The position numbers and the translations under genes are program-made. 64,000 bases of DNA from assembly GCF_042219825.1 (NCBI RefSeq), contig NZ_JBHJHQ010000006.1, forward strand, positions 248,001 through 312,000, in the 5' to 3' direction. Positions 18,754 through 26,490 of this stretch are shown here, piece by piece. Source of the stretch: JBHJHP01 sp042219825. GTDB lineage: Bacteria > Bacteroidota > Bacteroidia > Bacteroidales > UBA5342. The notes beneath the pieces were generated by a model. That model was not told the DNA's origin and searched no databases. It worked only from the letters and a program-made list of their open reading frames with translations. Within the stretch, counting starts at the first letter, position 1, and every line of letters starts with the position of its first letter.

Positions 18754-19737
18754 TCAAAATTTGCGTGAAATCAGATCGTTAAGACCTTCAACAAAGTCGT
18801 ATTCCGCATGTTCTCCTTCGGTTGAGAGTATGAGTTCATTATTTACAAAGTAGTTCAAATGCAGTGTTGAGTCCGCACTTTCAGAAACGTATCTGTTATC
18901 GGTTGCAGAAGGTATTTTAATTTTACCTTTATTTCTTGGTATCAACGAAATTTCAATCCGGTGTTTCCCTTTTGTTAGTTCAACCAGTAGCACTTTACCC
19001 TGCTGATCAAATTTTGTAAATTTGGTTTTCGTGTAGAAGCTAAGATTGATCAATTTTCCTTTGTAATAAAAATATCCTACATTACCCAGAATTTTGGTAA
19101 ACCCGAGATTTACCGTGGACACCGTAATTACAAAATAGGTATCAGGAACCGTAAATGTATTGCATCCAATATATAACCAGCTTTCAGGATAGTATTTTCC
19201 CCATGTTTTTTCAATAAATCCTGTACCGTTATCAAAATTAAGCGTTTGATTATTTATTGAAATGGATCCACTTATTTTATGATGCATGGATATTACCGCA
19301 TAATAAATATGCTGAAATGGCATAAAGCTTAAATATCCTATCACATTTCGTTTGAGTCCATAGGACGGATATTCCATAAGTTCTCCAAACCTGATCTTAC
19401 CTGAACCCTTAAATCCTTTTTGATCAATACTGATTTTAATACCCTTTTCAGAAAATGAATTCTCTCCAAAACTGAAGTTCATTTCATATTTCGATGAAAT
19501 CAATTCTGATAGGTCATAATATGCCACACAGGTTTCACCTGTAATTCCATTTAGAAACTGAACATAACATCTTTGATTTGACCCAAGTTCCATAACCGGA
19601 ATGATGACAAGTACCGAATTCCTATCTTCCGATACAAGCTTGAATAACCAGTTTTCAAAATACCTCCTGTGATTTTTATGCGATTGAAAAAATTCAGGAT
19701 GAAAAACTTTAGGTAATATTCGCTTGGTTACTTTCAT
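18754..19737 (-). CDS. Tocopherol cyclase-like family protein
   Basis: A 327-residue soluble-looking protein with no signal peptide. The wording FHPEFFQSHKNHRRYFENWLFKLV near the start, and later FIEKTWGKYYPESWLYIGCN, matches the tocopherol cyclase-like family (PF14249 type). Bacterial and firmicute members have no proven substrate, and cyclisation of tocopherol is not expected here. All-beta composition. Leftward, separated by ~80 bp from the MscS gene; it may be transcribed with it. Confidence 0.75.
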   Translation of the reverse strand: MKVTKRILPKVFHPEFFQSHKNHRRYFENWLFKLVSEDRNSVLVIIPVMELGSNQRCYVQFLNGITGETCVAYYDLSELISSKYEMNFSFGENSFSEKGIKISIDQKGFKGSGKIRFGELMEYPSYGLKRNVIGYLSFMPFQHIYYAVISMHHKISGSISINNQTLNFDNGTGFIEKTWGKYYPESWLYIGCNTFTVPDTYFVITVSTVNLGFTKILGNVGYFYYKGKLINLSFYTKTKFTKFDQQGKVLLVELTKGKHRIEISLIPRNKGKIKIPSATDNRYVSESADSTLHLNYFVNNELILSTEGEHAEYDFVEGLNDLISRKF

Positions 19738-19815
19738 TACAATCCGGGTGCTAAAATTTAGGTTCAGCTAATTTAAGCATATTTTAAAAACATTTGCCTC
19801 AAAAATATGTCAAAT

Positions 19816-20865
19816 TTATTTTTTTTCGCTATCTGAACTTTTTTTAGTTACTATTTTGAAATTTGGGAGAAAATCGGGATATTCCTGAGCTATAAATTTA
19901 ATAATTTTTTCGCGAAGGAAAACGCGCAAATCCCATGCAGAAGGTGAATCCGAAGCACTAACAAGAACCCTCAGTTCCATTGTCCTTTCGGTTGCATCGG
20001 TTACCTGTAATACATTAACCTTTCCATCCCATTTGTCGGTCTCCTTAAGTAATTCTGCTATTTTATCCCTTAACTTATCAACCGGAAAACCATAGTCAAC
20101 GTAAATGAATACTGTGCCGAGTATGTCTGCATCATTTCTGGTCCAGTTCTGAAATGGTTTTTCAATGAAGTAATTGATGGGGACTATTAAACGTCTTTTG
20201 TCCCATATTCTTACCACAACGTAGGTCATCGTAATTTCTTCTATCCATCCCCATTCACCTTCTACAATAACAACGTCATCCAGTCTTATGGGTTGTGTTA
20301 TAGCGATCTGAAAGCCAGCAAGTACAAGTGATATGGATCGTTGTGCAGCAAATCCGATTATGATTCCGGCCACGCCAGCTGAAGCCAGAAGGCTGTAACC
20401 AAGTTCACGTATTTTGTCGATGCTCATCAATGCTACTGATACGGCAACAACTATGACAATGAAAATCATCAGGTTTTCGAAATACCTGAACTGAGTGTGT
20501 ATTTTACGGGCTTTCAGGTTGTCTTTGGTTGATATATCATATTTTGTGAGTACAATATATTTTATCCCTTTAATGCTGTTAATCACAAGCCAGCTTATGG
20601 AAAAAAGGAATAGAAAAAACATGATTCTTTTCTGATTAACCGGAAGATCCAGATCATTCCAAACCGGTTGTGTAACGTAAAGACCGAGTACAAAACCTAA
20701 AAAGAGTACGGGGTCTTTTATGAGCTTTACAATATTTTCCCAGTAGTCATTTTTAGCTTTGCGTGCTATAACGAATAATCTTTTTCTGACAATAAAAGAA
20801 ATAATCAAGCCGAGAAGAGCTCCTCCAATGGCAATAAATAAAATGGTTAAATCTGTTTTTTCCAT
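19816..20865 (-). CDS. MscS-family mechanosensitive ion channel
   Basis: Inner-membrane channel that releases solutes on hypo-osmotic shock. The 349-residue protein has about five membrane helices. The last carries the MscS pore-lining pattern, LASAGVAGIIIGFAAQRS, and is followed by the beta domain with DDVVIVEGEWGWIEEITMTYVVVRIWDKRRLIVPINYF. The cytosolic alpha/beta vestibule ends in a short charged tail (KKSSDSEKK). It follows the secreted protein gene by 28 bp, so the two are probably co-transcribed. Confidence 0.93.
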   Translation of the reverse strand: MEKTDLTILFIAIGGALLGLIISFIVRKRLFVIARKAKNDYWENIVKLIKDPVLFLGFVLGLYVTQPVWNDLDLPVNQKRIMFFLFLFSISWLVINSIKGIKYIVLTKYDISTKDNLKARKIHTQFRYFENLMIFIVIVVAVSVALMSIDKIRELGYSLLASAGVAGIIIGFAAQRSISLVLAGFQIAITQPIRLDDVVIVEGEWGWIEEITMTYVVVRIWDKRRLIVPINYFIEKPFQNWTRNDADILGTVFIYVDYGFPVDKLRDKIAELLKETDKWDGKVNVLQVTDATERTMELRVLVSASDSPSAWDLRVFLREKIIKFIAQEYPDFLPNFKIVTKKSSDSEKK

Positions 20866-20893
20866 AAAATCTGCTTTTTGAATTGAATGGGAT

Positions 20894-21742
20894 TTACTGG
20901 CTGATTTTAAGGTTAGTGATCAGTTCAACTGATTTATCTTCTGATATTTGTTTTATTTCTACTTTGTTTGTTTTTAACCATCCGTTTTCTGAATCTATTT
21001 CAATGGAACTATCTGACGATCCCATCAGGTTTAATTTAAATTCCGATCCGGATAAGTTAAGTGTTGTTTTTTGATTTTCTATGTAGTCAGCACTTTTAAC
21101 TTTAAGTACATTTCCCACTTCGGTTAGCACATAGTTACTGGTTATTTTTTGATTTTTTGAGCCAAAATGCCTGGATGCTGTTTGCCAGCTATCGTTTGCC
21201 TGTAACTTAATGTCCGAATATTCAGGAAACAGATAATGAGCAAGTTCTGTAAATCCCTGTTTCGAAAATGTATGTAACAAAATTCCTTTCATAGAATTAC
21301 TAATATCCATTTCCTGAATAAAAGACCCCAGACCTTTTTTTACAGACACTTTGCCTTTTGTTGAGATCTCAACAACGATATCCTGATTTATCATTCTTCG
21401 AAGCATGCCTGCCTCTTTTGTATTTTCTCTTGTATTAATTCTTGAAATGGACTGCTCGCCTGAAAAAAATTCACATACCATCATTGGAATGCTGATATTT
21501 AAAATAATGTTTCCTTCTTTGGTTTTATCTGCTACTTCAACATGCAGATCAAAGGTGAGATGAATGCGGTTCTTTTCTCCTATTCCCTGGAATATATATG
21601 TATTGTTTTGTTTCATATCCAGATGGTATAATGCATACTGACCCGGTTTAAAGTGGTATTCCAGGTTATATTTTTTTGCTGATACAGAACATGTAAGCAG
21701 CAACAAAACCAAAAAGGGTATGAGTCTAATCAGGTTTTTCAT
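20894..21742 (-). CDS. Secreted protein of unknown function (DUF6263-like)
   Basis: A 282-residue protein with a clear signal peptide (hydrophobic core LIPFLVLLLLTCSVSA, cleaved before KKYNLEYHF). The mature part is beta-rich, opening with FKPGQYALYHLDMKQ and ending in repeated strand-like segments. The pattern resembles DUF6263-type periplasmic proteins, but this assignment is tentative. The Cys in the signal core is not placed as a convincing lipobox. It lies just downstream of the 74-bp inverted repeat after recA, in the same direction. Confidence 0.6.
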   Translation of the reverse strand: MKNLIRLIPFLVLLLLTCSVSAKKYNLEYHFKPGQYALYHLDMKQNNTYIFQGIGEKNRIHLTFDLHVEVADKTKEGNIILNISIPMMVCEFFSGEQSISRINTRENTKEAGMLRRMINQDIVVEISTKGKVSVKKGLGSFIQEMDISNSMKGILLHTFSKQGFTELAHYLFPEYSDIKLQANDSWQTASRHFGSKNQKITSNYVLTEVGNVLKVKSADYIENQKTTLNLSGSEFKLNLMGSSDSSIEIDSENGWLKTNKVEIKQISEDKSVELITNLKISQ

Positions 21743-21749
21743 ATAAACA

Positions 21750-21823
21750 GAAACTGTCTTAAAAGTACAAAGTTCGCATTATTCAATATACTTAACAAAC
21801 GTTTGTACGTATAAGACAGTTTC
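21750..21823. repeat. 74-bp MITE-like inverted repeat between recA and the next gene
   Basis: The ends are 22-bp inverted repeats matching at 20 of 22 positions. The outer 12 bases, GAAACTGTCTTA (21750-21761), are perfectly repeated inverted at 21812-21823. The inner seven, GTACAAA (21765-21771), repeat at 21802-21808. The centre is ~30 bp of AT-rich sequence. No T-tract follows on either strand, which argues against a simple terminator. No target duplication is obvious. It could be a miniature transposable element, a repetitive extragenic palindrome or the recA 3' structure. Confidence 0.6.
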
Positions 21824-21830
21824 AAAAGCA

Positions 21831-22826
21831 TTATTGCTTAATCAATTCAAGGATTTTTGCCTCCAGTTCATCGCAAAGCTCAGGATTATCAGCCAGAACC
21901 TGTTTAACAGCCTCGCGTCCCTGTCCGAGTTTGGTTTCTCCGTAACTGAACCATGAACCACTTTTTTTGATGATATCTTTTTCAACAGCAAGATCAAGTA
22001 CTTCACCTGTTTTTGAAATACCACCACCGTACATCATATCGAATTCAGCTTTACGGAATGGAGGTGCTACTTTATTTTTTACAACTTTGACCCGAATGTG
22101 GTTACCTGAAACTTCCTCACCATCTTTAATCTGTCCAATGCGGCGTATATCAAGGCGAACAGAGGCATAAAACTTCAGGGCATTACCACCGGTTGTTGTT
22201 TCCGGGTTTCCAAACATTACCCCGATTTTTTCGCGCAACTGGTTAATAAAAACGCAAACAGTATTTGTTTTATTTATGCTGGCAGTAAGTTTACGCAAAG
22301 CCTGTGACATTAACCTCGCCTGAAGTCCCATTTTGCTGTCGCCCATATCACCTTCAATTTCAGCCTTTGGTGTAAGTGCAGCAACGGAGTCAATAACGAT
22401 AATGTCAATGGCAGAGGAACGGATCAACTGGTCGGCAATTTCCAGTGCCTGTTCCCCGTTATCAGGTTGAGAGATTAACAGGTTGTCAGTGTCTACACCA
22501 AGCTTTTCAGCATAAAAGCGGTCAAAAGCATGTTCCGCATCAATAAATGCTGCAATTCCTCCTTTTTTTTGCGCTTCTGCGATGGCATGAATGGCCAGGG
22601 TTGTTTTACCGGAAGATTCAGGTCCGTAAATTTCCACAATTCTTCCTTTGGGATATCCTCCTACACCAAGTGCGATATCAAGACTTAAAGAACCTGATGA
22701 AATACTGGGAACGTCCATTACAGATTGTTCTCCCATTTTCATAATTGTGCCTTTCCCAAAGTCTTTTTCAATTTTAGACATGGTAAGCTGCAATGCCTTA
22801 AGTTTTTCCTTATTTGGTTCTGTCAT
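21831..22826 (-). CDS. recA: Recombinase RecA
   Basis: DNA strand-exchange protein and SOS co-protease. The 331-residue protein has the N-terminal oligomerisation helix, Walker [10 protein letters not shown] at ~68-76 and Walker B-type strand [12 protein letters not shown]. The L2 region [27 protein letters not shown] is intact. The acidic C-terminal tail is short compared with the 353-residue E. coli protein. It lies ~145 bp downstream of bcp in the same direction; I saw no clear LexA box upstream, so SOS control is not shown by the sequence. Confidence 0.99.
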   Translation of the reverse strand: MTEPNKEKLKALQLTMSKIEKDFGKGTIMKMGEQSVMDVPSISSGSLSLDIALGVGGYPKGRIVEIYGPESSGKTTLAIHAIAEAQKKGGIAAFIDAEHAFDRFYAEKLGVDTDNLLISQPDNGEQALEIADQLIRSSAIDIIVIDSVAALTPKAEIEGDMGDSKMGLQARLMSQALRKLTASINKTNTVCVFINQLREKIGVMFGNPETTTGGNALKFYASVRLDIRRIGQIKDGEEVSGNHIRVKVVKNKVAPPFRKAEFDMMYGGGISKTGEVLDLAVEKDIIKKSGSWFSYGETKLGQGREAVKQVLADNPELCDELEAKILELIKQ

Positions 22827-22972
22827 ATAATTAAGAGTTTTAATATGCTGATTATCAATTCAGGGCTAAAAAATGCCGAATGGGTGCAAGTTACTACTTT
22901 TTTGGTTTGATTGGAAGAATTTGCGAGGAGGGGAAAGGGTATTTATTAAAGTTTTATCAACAAAAAAGGGGA

Positions 22973-23440
22973 TTAAGAAATCCCCAGTTCTGCATAAATT
23001 TGTTCGGTATGTTCTTTTGTTTTTACCTTATCAAAGATTTTGGCTATCATACCATTTTCATCAATAACATAGGTCTTTCTGAGTACACCCATGTAGCTTT
23101 TGCCATACATCTTTTTCTCACCCCATGCATTATATGCCTGTAATATTTCTTTTTCGGTATCAGAAATCAGTTGAAACTTAAGATCGTACTTGGCAATAAA
23201 ATTTAAGTGTGATTTTGTACTGTCGGGACTTACACCTACAACCTCAAACCCTTTACCGGTAAGATCCGAAAGATTATCGTTCAGGTTACATGCTTCCGCA
23301 GTACAACCAGAAGTATTATCCTTTGGGTAAAAGTAAAGGATCAGCTTTTTCCCTTTGAAATCTGAAAGTGAAATTTCCTTTCCATCCTGATTGATTCCTT
23401 TGAAATCAGGGGCTTTCACGCCTTCTTTTAATTCAGCCAT
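22973..23440 (-). CDS. bcp: Thioredoxin-dependent thiol peroxidase (Bcp/PrxQ)
   Basis: Peroxiredoxin that reduces hydrogen and alkyl peroxides in the cytosol. The 155-residue length is normal. The active-site region PKDNTSGCTAEACNLND has the peroxidatic Cys at 46 and a second Cys at 51, the C-x4-C arrangement of the atypical 2-Cys Bcp subgroup. There is no signal peptide. It is next to recA, an arrangement common in Bacteroidota, and downstream of msrB-msrA, forming an oxidative-damage gene neighbourhood. Confidence 0.97.
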   Translation of the reverse strand: MAELKEGVKAPDFKGINQDGKEISLSDFKGKKLILYFYPKDNTSGCTAEACNLNDNLSDLTGKGFEVVGVSPDSTKSHLNFIAKYDLKFQLISDTEKEILQAYNAWGEKKMYGKSYMGVLRKTYVIDENGMIAKIFDKVKTKEHTEQIYAELGIS

Positions 23441-23492
23441 AGTGTTGTATTTTTAGTTTATGTAATTAAAAACGAGATTCGTCTCAAAATGT

Positions 23493-23978
23493 TTAAAACA
23501 GTTTATGATAGCCATGACAATAGGGAAGCGTTCCCTTATGATCGTAATAATCCTGATGATAATCCTCTGCCTCCCAGAACGTTGATGAAGGTGTAACTTT
23601 TGTGGCAATATCATAACCTTTATTTTTCAGCTCAGTGATGAGCTTTTCTGTAATTATCTTTTGCACCTCGTTCAGGTAAAAAACCTCTGAACGATACTGC
23701 ACTCCTATATCGGGACCTTGCCTGTCTACCTGGGTAGGGTCGTGTGTTTCAAAAAATAATTTGCAAAGTGTTTCAAAGTTTGTTTTTTCAGGGTCATACA
23801 TCACCTGTACTGCCTCGGCGTGACCTGTAGTTCCTGTACAGACTTCTTTGTAATTAGGGTTGTCCACATGGCCACCAACATAGCCAACAGTAGTGGATAT
23901 AACACCTTTTGCCTTCTGAAGGTAATATTCAACACCCCAGAAACATCCGGCAGCAAAAATTGCGGTTTCCTGTTTCAT
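23493..23978 (-). CDS. msrA: Peptide-methionine (S)-S-oxide reductase MsrA
   Basis: Repairs the S-epimer of methionine sulfoxide in proteins. The 161-residue protein has the catalytic GCFWG motif at ~11-15 (Cys12) and the conserved YVGGHVDNPNYKEVCTGTTGHAE segment. The EDYHQDYYDH region near the C-terminus is also present. The start at 23978 gives a compact cytosolic protein. It is 8 bp after msrB, so the two are a co-translated pair covering both sulfoxide epimers. Confidence 0.98.
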   Translation of the reverse strand: MKQETAIFAAGCFWGVEYYLQKAKGVISTTVGYVGGHVDNPNYKEVCTGTTGHAEAVQVMYDPEKTNFETLCKLFFETHDPTQVDRQGPDIGVQYRSEVFYLNEVQKIITEKLITELKNKGYDIATKVTPSSTFWEAEDYHQDYYDHKGTLPYCHGYHKLF

Positions 23979-23986
23979 ATCTTATA

Positions 23987-24376
23987 TTAGTGTTTATTTT
24001 CTGGTATAAATTTTAATGATATTGAGTTGACACAATGCCGTGTATTTTTGGCTGTAAAACCTTCGCCAATAAATACATGGCCCAGATGTGCACCACAATT
24101 TGCACAAAGAATTTCTGTGCGTCTGCCATCCCTGTCGGTTTGTCTTTCTACAGCTCCGGTAATTTCATCATCAAAACTGGGCCAGCCGCAACCGGAATCG
24201 AATTTTGTAACAGATTCGTATAAAGGTGCATTGCATCGTTTGCACACATATGTGCCTTTTTCATAAAAATCATAATATGTCCCGGTGAACGGGCGCTCTG
24301 TTCCTTTATGAAGAATAACATATTCTTCATCTTTTGAAAGATCATTATATGAGTTGTTCTGTTTATCCATGTGCAT
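23987..24376 (-). CDS. msrB: Peptide-methionine (R)-S-oxide reductase MsrB
   Basis: Repairs the R-epimer of methionine sulfoxide. The 129-residue zinc protein has two CxxC pairs (Cys 45/48 and 91/94), the SGCGWPSF segment with Cys 63, and the catalytic Cys 115 in [11 protein letters not shown]. All the residues of the Cys-type (not selenocysteine) enzyme are present. Starts at 24376 and 24370 are both ATG; I keep the longer. First gene of the msrB-msrA pair. Confidence 0.97.
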   Translation of the reverse strand: MHMDKQNNSYNDLSKDEEYVILHKGTERPFTGTYYDFYEKGTYVCKRCNAPLYESVTKFDSGCGWPSFDDEITGAVERQTDRDGRRTEILCANCGAHLGHVFIGEGFTAKNTRHCVNSISLKFIPENKH

Positions 24377-24605
24377 TTTATGGTTTGCATAGTTACAAAA
24401 AAAATCTTCAGGTTGCCTTCTGAATTTCAGCTTTAGCTCTAATTATGTCAGGTACATTTTTATAAGATTTTAAAACTTACAGTTAAACCCGGATGGCAGA
24501 TATTTTGTTGCATATCTTAACCCAATTTAATATTGTAATAATGCTGGTTAAACTAAACAAAAGAACATAAACGAATTATTTCTTTTACCTTAAAGCGAGT
24601 ATCAG

Positions 24606-25697
24606 TTAAGCAGGAAGAGTGTTTCTTTGAAGTGAACGTGGTTGACTTTTAGAGGATATTTTCATCCCGAATAATGGTCTTAGCACGTTAATTCGTTTGA
24701 TAACGAATTCGTATGTAAGAAGGCAGCCTCCCATTGTTAGTACAACAATTATGATGAATTTTAACCAAATAGAAACAGATAAAGGCAGAATTAAAGATGA
24801 TGCCAGAAATAAAAAGATCATATGTAGTATATAAACCGGATAGACTGCCTGGCTAAGATACCGGAGTGTTTTGCCCGGACGGTTAAGATACTTGAACGCA
24901 AAGCCCAAAGCTGAGAAGATCCACAGGTTCGATTCAATACTCATCAGGAAGTCAGGTGATCTCAAATTAAAGAAATACCATCTGACCAAGTAAAGTAACA
25001 TAGCAAGTAACAGTAATTGCCATCGCCATTTTTTTACGGTATTCCAGAATGCATTTCCTGTTTCCACTAAAATAAAACCAAAGAAAAACGCCATAAATCC
25101 TAAAATATAACCGTGTAAGGTTTGAGCGTAGAGTTCGAACAATTCAGGATTTACGATTAAGGCTTCGAGTACAAATGGAACAGTAATTACCGATAAGCCA
25201 AACGGGTTATTCAAAATTCTTTGTAGCGCTTGCATGAAGAGACCTTCTTTGTGCTTTTTCAGGTAAAAGAAAAGCGGGGAGAGGATGATAACATACAGGA
25301 ATATATTTAACAGGAACCACAAATGCGACTGACTGATTGTATATGTAATGTCCTGGTTGTAATAATTCTGCCATATCATAACATGTAAAGGTGTTATCAG
25401 CAGCATCCCGGCTGTAAAAGGAATAAAAATTCTTAGGGTTCGCTCTTTGAGTAATGCTTTAAAGTTTCGTTTTCTGATCGCAAAAGCAACGCCCATACCT
25501 GAAACGAAAAAGAGCAAAGGAATACGCCAGATATTCAGCATGGTCATGGGTGTCCAAACAGAAGTTAATGATTCGGGGCTCTGCATAAATCCAATCAAAA
25601 CTCCCCACGGTTGAAACACTATGGCAATATGGTATATCAGCAAAAGTCCAATGGCAATTACCCGAAGCCAGTCAATATCGTATCTTCTTTCTGTCAT
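24606..25697 (-). CDS. Acyltransferase-3 family membrane protein (OpgC-like)
   Basis: A 363-residue integral membrane protein with about ten helices. It begins with the acyltransferase-3 signature RYDIDWLRVIAIGLLLIYH, including the catalytic-type His after the first helix, and continues with IPLLFFVSGMGVAFAIRKRN. Family members transfer acyl or succinyl groups to sugars in the envelope, such as OpgC on osmoregulated glucans; the acceptor here is unknown. It follows the ankyrin lipoprotein by 13 bp as the second gene of a leftward pair divergent from an AraC-type regulator. Confidence 0.87.
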   Translation of the reverse strand: MTERRYDIDWLRVIAIGLLLIYHIAIVFQPWGVLIGFMQSPESLTSVWTPMTMLNIWRIPLLFFVSGMGVAFAIRKRNFKALLKERTLRIFIPFTAGMLLITPLHVMIWQNYYNQDITYTISQSHLWFLLNIFLYVIILSPLFFYLKKHKEGLFMQALQRILNNPFGLSVITVPFVLEALIVNPELFELYAQTLHGYILGFMAFFFGFILVETGNAFWNTVKKWRWQLLLLAMLLYLVRWYFFNLRSPDFLMSIESNLWIFSALGFAFKYLNRPGKTLRYLSQAVYPVYILHMIFLFLASSLILPLSVSIWLKFIIIVVLTMGGCLLTYEFVIKRINVLRPLFGMKISSKSQPRSLQRNTLPA

Positions 25698-25710
25698 TTT
25701 ATTATTTGGT

Positions 25711-26286
25711 TTATTCTAACATTTTTGCAATTACAGGTCTTGTCTTCTCCAGATAGTCATAGTCAAGCTTTAATCCAAGAGGACCAAGTTCTTTCCCAAT
25801 ATAGTCGTAAACAACTTTCACGTCAGCAAATGGTACGGAAACAATTTCAAGAGCGGTTGAGTTAGTGTTGTTTTTTATGGTTTTATCTGCACCATGGTCT
25901 AAGAGCTCCTTTACAATTTCGGTACGGCAGAAAAAGGCAGCCACATGAAGCGGGGTAGAGCCTTCATTGTTTTTCATGTTGGTATCAGCACCGGCATTCA
26001 TCAGTTGTTTGGCCACTTCAGTTTTCCCAAATGTTGCGGCTATGGTCAGTGGCGTTGAACCATACTGATCCTTTGCATTCAGGCTGGTACCTGCGGCGAT
26101 GTGTTGCCGCACTGCACTGATGTCTCCCATAAAAGCAGCAGCATGTAATGTAGTAACTGGTGCAGAAGGTCTGGAGTTTTTTTCATTTTTTGATCCTGAT
26201 TTTCCGTTGCAGGATGTGAATACAATTGCTGTAAAAAGAATCAAAAAAGATGTAAGCTTTAATAAAGATTTGCTTGGTTTTTTCAT
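25711..26286 (-). CDS. Ankyrin-repeat lipoprotein
   Basis: A 191-residue predicted lipoprotein: signal peptide with lipobox Cys at ~26 (VFTSC), then a Ser/Lys-rich linker. Three ankyrin repeats follow at ~45-150 (TTLHAAAFMGDISAVRQHIAAG, then STPLTIAATFGKTEVAKQLMNAGAD, then STPLHVAAFFCRTEIVKELLDHGAD). The C-terminal part contains the KVVYDYIGKELGP segment. Probably a protein-interaction module in the periplasm. It is translated just before the acyltransferase gene. Confidence 0.87.
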   Translation of the reverse strand: MKKPSKSLLKLTSFLILFTAIVFTSCNGKSGSKNEKNSRPSAPVTTLHAAAFMGDISAVRQHIAAGTSLNAKDQYGSTPLTIAATFGKTEVAKQLMNAGADTNMKNNEGSTPLHVAAFFCRTEIVKELLDHGADKTIKNNTNSTALEIVSVPFADVKVVYDYIGKELGPLGLKLDYDYLEKTRPVIAKMLE

Positions 26287-26448
26287 GATAAATTGATTTT
26301 AAATTTCTACTTCAAAGATCAGGCATATCATGATGCAGATTTAAACATGCATAAATCAGAATGTATAAATTTTGATGCAGTAGTATAAAATATGACGTAG
26401 GTGGCTTGTTTTTCTTCTTACTTAAAGGTTTATAATGTGTATTTAATT

Positions 26449-26466
26449 TGTATTTTGCAAAATACA
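26449..26466. promoter_or_regulatory. 18-bp perfect palindrome upstream of the AraC-type regulator
   Basis: TGTATTTTGCAAAATACA is perfectly two-fold symmetric. It ends 24 bp before the chosen ATG of the regulator and lies in the 204-bp region shared with the divergent ankyrin/acyltransferase pair. It could be an operator, but AraC-type proteins usually bind direct repeats, so the binder is unclear. AT-rich palindromes can also arise by chance. Confidence 0.4.
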
Positions 26467-26490
26467 TCAGATGTTGAAAATAGCTTATCA

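Noticed and set aside
25711..26286. Ankyrin protein as a toxin-immunity or defence component
   Set aside because: It is a short lipoprotein next to an acyltransferase and a regulator; no nuclease, toxin or defence gene is nearby.
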